A stretch of 64,000 nucleotides of DNA from Dokdonia sp. Dokd-P16 (GTDB taxonomy: Bacteria; Bacteroidota; Bacteroidia; Flavobacteriales; Flavobacteriaceae), in assembly GCF_003095655.1 (NCBI RefSeq), contig NZ_CP029151.1, positions 2,975,001 through 3,039,000 of the forward strand. Reading direction: 5' to 3'. Of the stretch, positions 1 to 8,204 are shown one piece after another. The translations under genes were made by a program, and so were the position numbers. Position 1 is the first letter of the stretch; the number at the start of each line of letters is the position of its first letter. The notes beneath the pieces are model-generated. The model was not told the origin of the DNA, did no database searches, and saw only the letters and a program-made list of their open reading frames with translations.

Positions 1-2754
1 TTGTGTGATGGGAATATATCTCGTGTCCTCTAAGATTTCTATAAGATGAAGCATGGCGATATTCATCTGCCTGCTTCGGTTTCTTATTAAGTTACGAATA
101 GTTTGAAATTCTGACTGATCTTCTATTTCAAAGTGTGCTGTATCTGCTTCTTCTGTTTCAATAATGTTGTATTCTAACAGCGGTAGAATTTTATTCTTAA
201 GCTTGATATGAAGTAGATTGTCTAGAAATTCGATAGCGTTCACTTTTGCAATATCATCATCGCTTTTTAATCCTAAAAAAGCGGCTGTAATGTCATCTTG
301 GTTATAGCGTATGCTCAGTAATGTAAAAATACTATTCAAACTTAAATCTACCTGCTCTCTTAAAATGATAACAATCGCCTCACGAGCAAGTAAAATTTCT
401 GTTTCTTTATCTGTGGAGCTTTCCAGCATACTTGTATTATTTACAAGCTTTAAAAAAGTTGATAGGGCATTTATAGTACTTTGATAATAGTTGCTTTCCG
501 TTAGAATATACCTCGTTATACGTCGCTTATCAATTACTAGAGAAGGATTTTGTGTACTCAGCTTTAGCAGTGATTTTGAAGCATTTTTACGTACGATAAG
601 ATTATTACTAGCTAGGAATTTATATAAAATGCGCACGGCATTTTGCGAATTAAAAGTTGCGATAACTTTAGGTAAATTTCTTTTGATGTCAAGGCTAAAG
701 GCATCCTCACTTTCTAATTGAAGCAGGGTCTTAGTAATCTCTGGCCCATACTGAGTTAAACTTTTAATAGCGCTTTTTCGTAAGTCTTTGTCCTCAAGAT
801 TCTGAAGTAGATGACCTACAAAAAGTGGGTCTGTTGTTATTCCTGCAGCCTGAATAGCCTTTCTAGCAACAGAACGTTGCTTATTGCTAAAATGAATAGA
901 AATGAAGTAATAAAATTCTTTCATTCCAGAATATGCAATCGTTAGCAGTAATTCTGATGTTTCTTTTTGATTTTCTAATCCTTCAGGAGTTCCTAATCTC
1001 TCGATTTCTTTGGCAATACGATTTCTTAAATCAAATCGTGTTGCAAGGCGGTTATTAGTGCGCGCATCTTGTGCAAGGCAAAGTAATGCTGCTTTTGATA
1101 TTCTTTGATTAGCGTGGTTGAGGTATTCGTTAAAGACGCTGTCATCTTCCAATTGGGTATGATGAAGTAGATATTGTAGTACCGCAAGGATGAGTGCATC
1201 ATCTTCACTAGATAAAAGTGTTTTCACCTTTGCCAGCGCTGTGCCTTCTTTATAATAATATAATTCTTCTAAGGCTGCTTTTTTTACAGCGTTAGAAGGG
1301 TGATCGAGAAGTTTTACAATATGTGACTTAAGGGGATTGAGTTTTGTAGTAGATAACCTCGTAAGGAGCGTTAGTATTTCTTGCTCTTCACCGGTTTGTA
1401 AAATACGTTTCGCGGTAGAGATTGTTCTATCTTCTTGGAATGTCTTTTTAGAACTCTCCTTGTTGAGAAGTAAACTTTTTAAGTTACTACGGAAAGAGTC
1501 AAAATAAGCATCTCTTAATTTGTAAATTAAAATGAGCCAAACAAATAGAAAAAAGAGCGTGAGTACTGTCACAAACTTTGTGTCTAGCTCCATACCTTTT
1601 ATTACGAAAATGAGCAAAAACCCAGCGAGACCTGTAGCAACACTGTCTACCACAATATCTATAAATGATTTAGCTTGATTTTTTATTGCGTAGGGTATGG
1701 GTAAAATAGAAAGCTCGGCAGCAGCTTTGTTTATTGATTGTTTGAAGCTACCATCTAATCCTTTGATAATGATAAGTACCCAAAGCTCAGGTACTGTGAG
1801 AAATAGAAGGGATCCTAAAGCAATCCCTAGTGGAAGGATGAGCATGGTTGAGGTTACCCCTAGATAACTGAGCACTCTATTTGTAATAAACAGCTGTATT
1901 AATAGTGCAACCACATTAAAAGAAGAGAACCAAAAACCTAAAAACGAAGCTAACTCATCTGAATCTGGCAATGCTCTATGCGCAAAATCACTAAATTGAA
2001 AGTCGACTAACTTTGCCACAACTACACTTACACCAATTATCGATGCGAGGTATAGTAAATGCTTTGATTTTGATATGAGTTGGTATGCATTTCTGTCTGG
2101 AGTTGTAGCTTGGTGAACCTCCTTTTTTCTAGTATATACAGTAAGGGTACGAAGCCTCAAATTCCAAATATGGTGTAAAATGGGAACACATGAGAGAATA
2201 AGAATACCTGCTATAAAAATAGAAACCTTATTCCCGAACATGGCAGAAATAAGCGTTGTCAAGTATCCTCCAAAGATACCTCCTGCAATAGCACCAGCAC
2301 CTATAAAACCAAATAAGCGCTTTGCTTCTCTTGCATTGTACACCATGTTTGCCAGTATCCAGAACTGTGAGGTTACCACTACTGCAAAAAGCGATATAAG
2401 AACATAATAGAGATAAAGTACCCAGACTTCAAGAAACTTGAAGTGTAGCGCTACAGAAAGAATAATGAAAAATAGACAAAAAGCAGAGAGTGTGATGGTC
2501 GCAACTCTCTTAAAGGAATACTGTTTGAGCGCTTTGTTATAAAAAAACGAACTAATGATGGCTACCACGGCAACCATGAGATACCCATAGGGTAATTTTT
2601 CTGCACCTAGTGCAGAGAGGAAAAGCGCATTTACTGTAGGCTTAACAATGAGCAATACTGTGATCACCAAAAAGATGTACAGTTGCATAAAAAAAGAGAT
2701 GGTGATTTCACCATCTCTTATATCAAAGGCTTTTTTATAAAGTCTTTTTATCAT
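1..2754 (-). CDS. Npt1/Npt2-type nucleotide transporter fused to HEAT repeats (3' end outside window)
   Basis: An uninterrupted reading frame of 918 codons starts at the ATG on the complement of 2752-2754 and runs off the left edge without a stop, so the C-terminus is missing. The first ~420 residues are a polytopic membrane domain with about 12 hydrophobic segments and an MFS-like layout (for example ISFFMQLYIFLVITVLLIVK near residue 20). This resembles the ATP/ADP translocase (Npt/TLC) family of nucleotide antiporters. The remaining ~500 residues are soluble, helical and HEAT-like, with recurring pairs of amphipathic helices such as HPSNAVKKAALEEL. Such transporter-HEAT fusions are known in free-living bacteria; their substrate is uncertain and need not be ATP/ADP. 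It is transcribed away from the beta-lactamase-like gene's 3' end, 26 bp downstream of it, so the two could share a transcript. Confidence 0.72.
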   Translation of the reverse strand, partial: MIKRLYKKAFDIRDGEITISFFMQLYIFLVITVLLIVKPTVNALFLSALGAEKLPYGYLMVAVVAIISSFFYNKALKQYSFKRVATITLSAFCLFFIILSVALHFKFLEVWVLYLYYVLISLFAVVVTSQFWILANMVYNAREAKRLFGFIGAGAIAGGIFGGYLTTLISAMFGNKVSIFIAGILILSCVPILHHIWNLRLRTLTVYTRKKEVHQATTPDRNAYQLISKSKHLLYLASIIGVSVVVAKLVDFQFSDFAHRALPDSDELASFLGFWFSSFNVVALLIQLFITNRVLSYLGVTSTMLILPLGIALGSLLFLTVPELWVLIIIKGLDGSFKQSINKAAAELSILPIPYAIKNQAKSFIDIVVDSVATGLAGFLLIFVIKGMELDTKFVTVLTLFFLFVWLILIYKLRDAYFDSFRSNLKSLLLNKESSKKTFQEDRTISTAKRILQTGEEQEILTLLTRLSTTKLNPLKSHIVKLLDHPSNAVKKAALEELYYYKEGTALAKVKTLLSSEDDALILAVLQYLLHHTQLEDDSVFNEYLNHANQRISKAALLCLAQDARTNNRLATRFDLRNRIAKEIERLGTPEGLENQKETSELLLTIAYSGMKEFYYFISIHFSNKQRSVARKAIQAAGITTDPLFVGHLLQNLEDKDLRKSAIKSLTQYGPEITKTLLQLESEDAFSLDIKRNLPKVIATFNSQNAVRILYKFLASNNLIVRKNASKSLLKLSTQNPSLVIDKRRITRYILTESNYYQSTINALSTFLKLVNNTSMLESSTDKETEILLAREAIVIILREQVDLSLNSIFTLLSIRYNQDDITAAFLGLKSDDDIAKVNAIEFLDNLLHIKLKNKILPLLEYNIIETEEADTAHFEIEDQSEFQTIRNLIRNRSRQMNIAMLHLIEILEDTRYIPITQ

Positions 2755-2780
2755 TAATTATGTTTGGATTGCGAGATGCT

Positions 2781-3677
2781 CTAGTTGAATGCTAAAGCTC
2801 GTGATTTTTTCATTGCTTTTTCTAAAGGAATTACTAAATCTCTAACAATCTGCTCTCCTTGAGAATCATCTATCAAAGCTACCAAAATATACTTACGATC
2901 TGGTCCCCAAACAAGCACAGAATCTGAGTGCCAGTTTTTCCATGATCCTGACTTTCTATAGATATCAGCTTTTGGAGCAATTTTATCAAGGGTATTTACA
3001 AATTTGTGGTGTAATGCAGGATCTTTCATGATTTTAAGCATTTCTAAAGATCGTGCTGGGTTAATAAGATTTCCCATTGCAAGTTGGTAATAAAAACTAC
3101 ATACCTGTCTTGCAGTAGCAGCATGACTAAGACCTTTCATAGGTTCTGGGTGGCGTCTTCCGCCAGCAGCATATCTTTTGCCTACCCATAAACCACCACC
3201 TACTTCTTCATCATAAAGTTTAAGCTGATCGCTACGTAAAACTTGTTCTATTTTTTCATAACCTACACGGTCAATCATACGTGTAGATGCAGCATTATTT
3301 GATTTACTAATCATGAGGTGCATATCCTTGCGTACTTCCTTAGAATCTTTGAGTTCGCCATTTTCTATAGCGTCCATAGCTGCAAGTAAAATTGCAATTT
3401 TGGGTAGACTCGCTGCATACATCATAAACTCATCGTTTAATCCTGCATATTCTATTCTATCTACATTACTCATATCTACAATACCTATAGACATTTTATT
3501 TGCTTTGACCATGCTCTTCCATTTAGGATTCTTTGCTATTTCTTGAGAAAGTAGCTCTTGAAGAATAGGACTAGAGTGTGTCTCTAATGGAGCGACATCA
3601 TTAACCGCTAGTGGAAGATTTTGTGCCGTCATCATTGAGGCAAGGAAGGAGCACATAAAAAGCGCAATGTATTTCAT
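2781..3677 (-). CDS. Secreted class A beta-lactamase-fold serine hydrolase
   Basis: 298 aa with an N-terminal signal peptide ending near TAQ (residue 19), so it is probably periplasmic. The serine penicillin-recognition motifs are visible in order: S-L-P-K at 90-93 (nucleophile Ser90 and general-base Lys93), S-N-N at 126-128 (counterpart of SDN) and K-S-G at 242-244 (counterpart of KTG). This order and spacing fit the PenP / class A beta-lactamase fold. Whether it hydrolyses beta-lactams or is a D,D-peptidase-like enzyme cannot be told from sequence; the omega-loop glutamate is not obvious. It lies 26 bp upstream of the transporter gene on the same strand. Confidence 0.8.
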   Translation of the reverse strand: MKYIALFMCSFLASMMTAQNLPLAVNDVAPLETHSSPILQELLSQEIAKNPKWKSMVKANKMSIGIVDMSNVDRIEYAGLNDEFMMYAASLPKIAILLAAMDAIENGELKDSKEVRKDMHLMISKSNNAASTRMIDRVGYEKIEQVLRSDQLKLYDEEVGGGLWVGKRYAAGGRRHPEPMKGLSHAATARQVCSFYYQLAMGNLINPARSLEMLKIMKDPALHHKFVNTLDKIAPKADIYRKSGSWKNWHSDSVLVWGPDRKYILVALIDDSQGEQIVRDLVIPLEKAMKKSRALAFN

Positions 3678-3836
3678 AAATATATGTTTTTTTAAAGGTT
3701 TCTTATAGTATACAAAAAGGCTGCCAAAGATAGTAACCTTTACTGTTAAAACGATAAAAACGTTTTATAATCAACTATAGTATTTACTGTATTCTTAAAG
3801 TTATTATAAAATTAAGTGTTGTGCTCGTGAAGCTTT
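3678..3836. other. Intergenic spacer without recognisable gene
   Basis: 159 bases between the beta-lactamase-like gene start and the 3' end of ggt. AT-rich; it must hold the promoter of the hydrolase gene, but I cannot assign a confident TTG/TAnnTTTG pair and see no strong hairpin. Confidence 0.5.
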
Positions 3837-5528
3837 TTAAAACCCTACCGCAGTATCATCTCCACGTCTATCTGCTCCACCTTCTAAGGTGCCGTCAGGA
3901 AGCACTAAAATACCGTCCACTTTTCCAATAACTGGAGATTGCTCTTCATTAGTATTATATCCTTTTTCTTGTAATCCTTTTATAGTTTCAGCATCAAAAC
4001 TATTTGGTTCAAACAATACAACATCTGGTAGCCACTGGTGGTGGAAGCGTGGAGCATTAACCGCTTCTTGCATAGTCATGCCGTATTCATGGACGTTAAG
4101 TATCGTTTGCAGTACAGATGTGATAATCGTAGAACCTCCAGGAGTTCCTACGGTCATCCAGAACTCCCCATCCTTTTCTACTAGGGTAGGAGTCATACTT
4201 GATAGCATACGCTTACCTGGTGCAATCTTATTAGCTTCGGCACCTATGAGGCCAAACATGTTAGGTACTCCAGGTTTGCTAGAAAAATCGTCCATTTCAT
4301 TATTTAAAAAGAAACCTATCTCGTCTACATATAATTTTGATCCGTAAGCACCGTTAAGCGTTGTTGTCACAGCGATTGCATTACCGTACTGATCTATCGC
4401 ACTGTAGTGTGTAGTTTCCATACTTTCATAGCCTGGTAACTTCCCGTGGCTCATATCGCTTGACTTTGTGGCGGTATCCCAAGAAAAAGTATCCATTCTG
4501 TTTTTTGCATACTCGTCAGAGAGTAATGTTTTTAGCGGAATTTCTACAAAGTCGGGATCACCTAGATAAAAGCTACGATCTGCATAGGCACGTCGCTCAG
4601 CTTCGGTAAGTAGCTGGATGCTTTCTACTGTATTATGTCCATATTGTGAGATATCATAAGGTTCAATCATCTGCATGATTTCAGATAAGCAAACACCACC
4701 AGAACTAGGAGGGCTCATGGAAATAATCTTTAGGTTATCATATTCAAAAGTTACTGGAGTGCGCCATTTTGCTTCGTAAGCAGCAAGATCTTCCATTGTT
4801 ATAATTCCGCCTTTTGATTGTAGGTAGTTCACTAACTTCTGTCCAGTCTCTCCTTTGTAAAATTCATCTTTACCATTTTCGACAATACGCTCTAGTGTTT
4901 TTGCTAGCGATTCATTTTTGAGGGTAGACATTTTCGCGAAAGCATTTGCATATAAAATACTATCTCCATTGAGCTCAATAAATTTCTCGCGCAACGCGTC
5001 AAATCGTTTTGCTTGATTTTCTGTAACCACATAACCATTGCGGGCAAGATCTATTACCGGTTGTAAAATCTGGGACATAGGTAAAGAGCCAAATTTCTCA
5101 TGTACGGCAAACATTCCAGCAAGACCTCCAGGAACGCCTACAGCAAGACTTCCTTCTGTGCTTAAGTTAGGGATTACATTACCATCTTCATCAAGGTACA
5201 TATCGTGCGTGGCGGCTGCGGGAGCCATCTCTCTATAATCAAGGGCGCCTATCTCTCCATCCTTAGTGCGATATACTAGAAAACCACCACCACCCAGACT
5301 TCCTGCAAAAGGATAAGCCACGTTAAGCGCCATATCTGTTGCAATCATTGCGTCAAAAACATTACCGCCTTGCTCCATAATTTCTGATCCTATGCGTGAG
5401 GCTTCTTCACGAGCAGAAACTACCATAGCTTTTTGTGTAATTAATCCATACACGGGCTCAGGAGCAGGTGTTTCTGTCTTGCACGTTATAAATAAGATAG
5501 GAGAGAGGAGTAATAGTAGTTTTTTCAT
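3837..5528 (-). CDS. ggt: Gamma-glutamyltransferase (lipoprotein)
   Basis: 563 aa, full length for the family. It cleaves gamma-glutamyl bonds of glutathione and related peptides, or transfers the glutamyl group, on the outside of the inner membrane or in the periplasm. The N-terminus is a lipoprotein signal with lipobox cysteine Cys16 (LFITC). The autocatalytic processing site is seen as E-T-T-H-Y-S at 371-376, where Thr372 would become the N-terminal nucleophile of the small subunit. The oxyanion and substrate-loop motifs LSSMTPT and GTPGGSTI are also present. A copy of the genome palindrome lies in the coding sequence and encodes AFAK (196-199). It is monocistronic: the next gene upstream starts 33 bp away on the same strand but is functionally unrelated. 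Confidence 0.93.
   Translation of the reverse strand: MKKLLLLLSPILFITCKTETPAPEPVYGLITQKAMVVSAREEASRIGSEIMEQGGNVFDAMIATDMALNVAYPFAGSLGGGGFLVYRTKDGEIGALDYREMAPAAATHDMYLDEDGNVIPNLSTEGSLAVGVPGGLAGMFAVHEKFGSLPMSQILQPVIDLARNGYVVTENQAKRFDALREKFIELNGDSILYANAFAKMSTLKNESLAKTLERIVENGKDEFYKGETGQKLVNYLQSKGGIITMEDLAAYEAKWRTPVTFEYDNLKIISMSPPSSGGVCLSEIMQMIEPYDISQYGHNTVESIQLLTEAERRAYADRSFYLGDPDFVEIPLKTLLSDEYAKNRMDTFSWDTATKSSDMSHGKLPGYESMETTHYSAIDQYGNAIAVTTTLNGAYGSKLYVDEIGFFLNNEMDDFSSKPGVPNMFGLIGAEANKIAPGKRMLSSMTPTLVEKDGEFWMTVGTPGGSTIITSVLQTILNVHEYGMTMQEAVNAPRFHHQWLPDVVLFEPNSFDAETIKGLQEKGYNTNEEQSPVIGKVDGILVLPDGTLEGGADRRGDDTAVGF
4932..4943. repeat. Palindrome copy 1, inside ggt
   Basis: TTTCGCGAAAGC, core plus one arm of the recurrent palindrome. 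It is read in the ggt frame as A-F-A-K. The left outer arm has decayed. Confidence 0.75.
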
Positions 5529-5561
5529 GTAGTTGAATTTTCTAACGTAAATATATTAAAC

Positions 5562-6146
5562 TTAAAGTTCTTCTAGTTTTAATGCAACAAAGGCTTGTAA
5601 TTCTTTAAAGAAGCGTGTGAACTCATCTTCAAAGGCTTCATAATGTTCGGCTAGGTCTTCTATGGCTCTATCCATCGCCACGCGACGTTTTGTGCGTATA
5701 TTCATATTATAGAGTACTGTGCCTATACCTTCCATAGTAGCATAGCTAAGTAGCCAGTTTTGCTCTATCATAGGGATCATCATTTTCTGAATACGGCTCG
5801 TAAGCAGGTGGTGATGGTCTTGTAATAGTTTGTAAAAGTCACCTACATAGATATCAAGTGGTGCGCTGTGGTATTGTTGCCAGTTTTTGGCAAGAAAGTG
5901 ATCATAAATAATATCTACTATCACACCAGAGTAGTGACCATACTTTGCGTGCAGGCGTTTTGTACTCTGCTTTACAATAGGGTGACTATCTGTGTAGCTA
6001 TCTATCCAGCGATGCACGAGTATACCTCGCTGTATATCATCACTATACTTGAGGTACTTTTTACCTTTTATACCATCTGCCATAAAGTTGCCTATAGTTT
6101 CCATAGGTAAGCCGTCAGTAAGGTAAATGTGTGCGAGAAAATTCAT
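5562..6146 (-). CDS. Acyl carrier protein phosphodiesterase family protein
   Basis: 194 aa, essentially the length of E. coli AcpH. That family removes the 4'-phosphopantetheine arm from holo-ACP in the cytoplasm. The N-terminus MNFLAHIYL followed by GNFMADGIKG (about 19-28) and RGILVHRWID with TDSHP (about 41-57) are the conserved metal-binding HD-like blocks of this family, with IYDHFLAKNW following. The start ATG is the only one compatible with the conserved NFLAH start. It shares no operon partner of obvious related function. I am confident of family membership; activity is inferred. Confidence 0.87.
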   Translation of the reverse strand: MNFLAHIYLTDGLPMETIGNFMADGIKGKKYLKYSDDIQRGILVHRWIDSYTDSHPIVKQSTKRLHAKYGHYSGVIVDIIYDHFLAKNWQQYHSAPLDIYVGDFYKLLQDHHHLLTSRIQKMMIPMIEQNWLLSYATMEGIGTVLYNMNIRTKRRVAMDRAIEDLAEHYEAFEDEFTRFFKELQAFVALKLEEL

Positions 6147-6243
6147 AGTGGTGAAGTTAATAGGAAAAATTCACCTGTTCAAAGAATTTATCAGGCATTG
6201 TGAAGCAATGTATTCTTGTTAGGCTAGTACGTATGTGTTTTAG

Positions 6244-6251
6244 TACTTTTG
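6244..6251 (+). promoter_or_regulatory. Possible -7 element for glmM
   Basis: TACTTTTG fits the Bacteroidota -7 consensus TAnnTTTG and lies 61 bases before the glmM start. The best upstream TTG (6216-6218) is 25 bases away, slightly too far, so this is tentative. Confidence 0.35.
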
Positions 6252-6278
6252 TTTAACAATCAAAAAACAAAGATTAAT

Positions 6279-6298
6279 TACGCTTTCGCGAAAGCGTA
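6279..6298. repeat. Palindrome copy 2, intergenic, upstream of glmM
   Basis: TACGCTTTCGCGAAAGCGTA, a perfect 20-base palindrome ending 14 bases before the glmM ATG. It would lie in the 5' untranslated region, close to the ribosome-binding area. Confidence 0.85.
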
Positions 6299-6312
6299 CT
6301 CAAAATTTACAT

Positions 6313-7701
6313 ATGACACTAATAAAATCCATTTCAGGAATACGCGGAACCATAGGAGGACGCACAGGAGATAACTTAACACCAGTAGATGCTGTAAAAT
6401 TTGCTGCAGCATACGGTGCGTGGCTTAAAAATGACCGTAACAAAGAAACCTACAGAGTAGTAGTAGGGCGTGATGCTCGTATCTCTGGATCTATGATACA
6501 GGAACTCGTGATGAATACCTTAATAGGAATGGGGATTCACATTATAGATTTAGGACTCTCTACCACACCTACGGTAGAAATTGCAGTACCAATGGAACAT
6601 GCAGACGGCGGAATCATACTCACAGCTTCTCACAACCCAAAACAATGGAATGCGCTAAAGTTATTAAATAGCAAAGGAGAATTCTTAAACGGAATAGAAG
6701 GAGAGAAGATCCTTAAGTATGCAGAAAATGAAGACTTTTCTTTTGCCGAAGTAGATGATCTAGGTGCTATCACAAAGAACGATGCTTACATTGATTTACA
6801 TATTGAAGAAGTAAAGGCGCTTGAACTTGTAGATGTTGACGCTATTAAAGCCGCAAAATTTAAAGTGGTGGTAGATGGTGTAAACTCTACGGGAGGTATC
6901 GCAATACCAAGACTTCTAGAAGAACTAGGAGTGGAGGCAGTAAAATTATATTGTACGCCTAATGGTGAATTCCCACACAATCCTGAGCCACTAAAAGAAC
7001 ACCTAGGTGATATCTGTAATATGGTAGTAGATGAGCGTGCAGATTTTGGTGTTGTAGTAGATCCAGATGTAGATCGTCTTGCTTTTATAGATGAGAAGGG
7101 TGAAATGTTTGGAGAAGAGTACACGCTAGTTGCTTGTGCAGATTACGTTCTAGGAGAGACTAAAGGAAATACGGTTTCAAACTTATCATCATCACGTGCA
7201 TTACGTGATATTACAAGAAAACATGGCGGAGAATATTTTGCAAGCGCTGTAGGAGAGGTAAACGTAGTGCAAACTATGAAAGACCAACATGCTGTAATAG
7301 GCGGAGAAGGAAATGGTGGAATCATCTATCCAGCTTCGCATTATGGTCGTGATAGCCTGGTGGGAACTGCATTATTTTTAACGCACCTTGCAAAGCTTAA
7401 AATTACCGTGAGCGAACTAAAAGCTAGTTATCCTCCATATTTTATGAGTAAGCAAAAGATTCAACTCACGCCAGAACTTGATGTAGATGTATTATTAGAA
7501 AAGATGGCTGCCAAATATGCTAATGAAGATGTATCAACGGTAGACGGTGTAAAAGTAGATTTTGAAAACCACTGGGTACACCTACGTAAATCAAATACTG
7601 AGCCTATTATCCGTATTTATACAGAAGCAAGCACACAAGAAAACGCAGATCAAATCGCAAATGATATGATTGCTACGATTAAGGAGGTAGCTGGCATATA
7701 A
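6313..7701 (+). CDS. glmM: Phosphoglucosamine mutase
   Basis: 462 aa alpha-D-phosphohexomutase. It interconverts glucosamine-6-phosphate and glucosamine-1-phosphate in the cytoplasm on the way to UDP-GlcNAc, the precursor of peptidoglycan, lipid A and several of the sugars made from the downstream glycan locus. All four family motifs are visible: phosphoserine loop T-A-S-H-N-P at 104-109 (Ser106), metal loop D-P-D-V-D-R at 250-255, sugar loop G-E-G-N-G-G at 331-336 and the phosphate-binding loop RKSNTEPIIR near 430. Bacteroidota GlmM proteins have this N-terminus (MTLIKSISGIRGT). Phosphomannomutase activity cannot be excluded. A perfect palindrome copy sits just upstream of the start. Confidence 0.92.
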   Translation: MTLIKSISGIRGTIGGRTGDNLTPVDAVKFAAAYGAWLKNDRNKETYRVVVGRDARISGSMIQELVMNTLIGMGIHIIDLGLSTTPTVEIAVPMEHADGGIILTASHNPKQWNALKLLNSKGEFLNGIEGEKILKYAENEDFSFAEVDDLGAITKNDAYIDLHIEEVKALELVDVDAIKAAKFKVVVDGVNSTGGIAIPRLLEELGVEAVKLYCTPNGEFPHNPEPLKEHLGDICNMVVDERADFGVVVDPDVDRLAFIDEKGEMFGEEYTLVACADYVLGETKGNTVSNLSSSRALRDITRKHGGEYFASAVGEVNVVQTMKDQHAVIGGEGNGGIIYPASHYGRDSLVGTALFLTHLAKLKITVSELKASYPPYFMSKQKIQLTPELDVDVLLEKMAAKYANEDVSTVDGVKVDFENHWVHLRKSNTEPIIRIYTEASTQENADQIANDMIATIKEVAGI

Positions 7702-7757
7702 TCATTGACGGTAGTAAAATCATAAAATCAATTTTGTTTTTTTAAATCCACATTATA

Positions 7758-8114
7758 ATGATTAATTATCGCATAATATTTTCTCTTGTTTTTTTACTCG
7801 GTTCTATCAATGTCTTTTCACAAAACAACCTTTCTAATGAAAAAGGAGGTAGACAAGCCATTAAGCTTATGAGTAAGGAGGACTTGTCAAAATTTAGAAT
7901 AGATACTGAGGAATCTGAAAACGAAGTACTAGATTTTAAACTACGAGTAGATAAGCTTCCATCAATTCTTGTAAAAGGTAATAAAATTGATGGAAGAGGT
8001 TCGTCTCTTATTCAAAAAACATCTCGTGGATCAAAGATCATCGTATATGATATAAGACGAAAAATTGTCGACTCATTAAAAGTTGGAACTTATGAATTTG
8101 TTGTAAGAGATTAA
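7758..8114 (+). CDS. Secreted hypothetical protein, possibly GldM C-terminal-like
   Basis: 118 aa with a signal peptide (hydrophobic IIFSLVFLLGSINVF, cleavage near FSQ at 22), so exported. The mature part is short and predicted beta-rich. Its last half (pattern LPSILVKGNKIDG...GSKIIVYDIRRK...GTYEFVV) faintly resembles the immunoglobulin-like C-terminal domains of the gliding-motility protein GldM. That is pattern memory, not a proven match. The gene is followed by a strong hairpin terminator and stands alone, 56 bp after glmM. Confidence 0.6.
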   Translation: MINYRIIFSLVFLLGSINVFSQNNLSNEKGGRQAIKLMSKEDLSKFRIDTEESENEVLDFKLRVDKLPSILVKGNKIDGRGSSLIQKTSRGSKIIVYDIRRKIVDSLKVGTYEFVVRD

Positions 8115-8135
8115 AATTTATGTTTATACAATTTT

Positions 8136-8164
8136 AAAAAGGAGCGCCACGGCGCTCCTTTTTT
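8136..8164 (+). terminator. Rho-independent terminator
   Basis: GGAGCGC / loop CACG / GCGCTCC stem (8141-8158), extended by an A-tract before and followed by six T. It terminates the 118-aa secreted protein transcript. Confidence 0.88.
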
Positions 8165-8204
8165 GTAGACTTTTTTAATAAATTTACATCCTAAAGTTTT
8201 GATT

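Noticed and set aside
3889-4347. Antisense frame of 152 aa inside ggt
   Set aside because: It lies wholly opposite a strongly conserved gene, has no recognisable motif, and is a codon-bias shadow.
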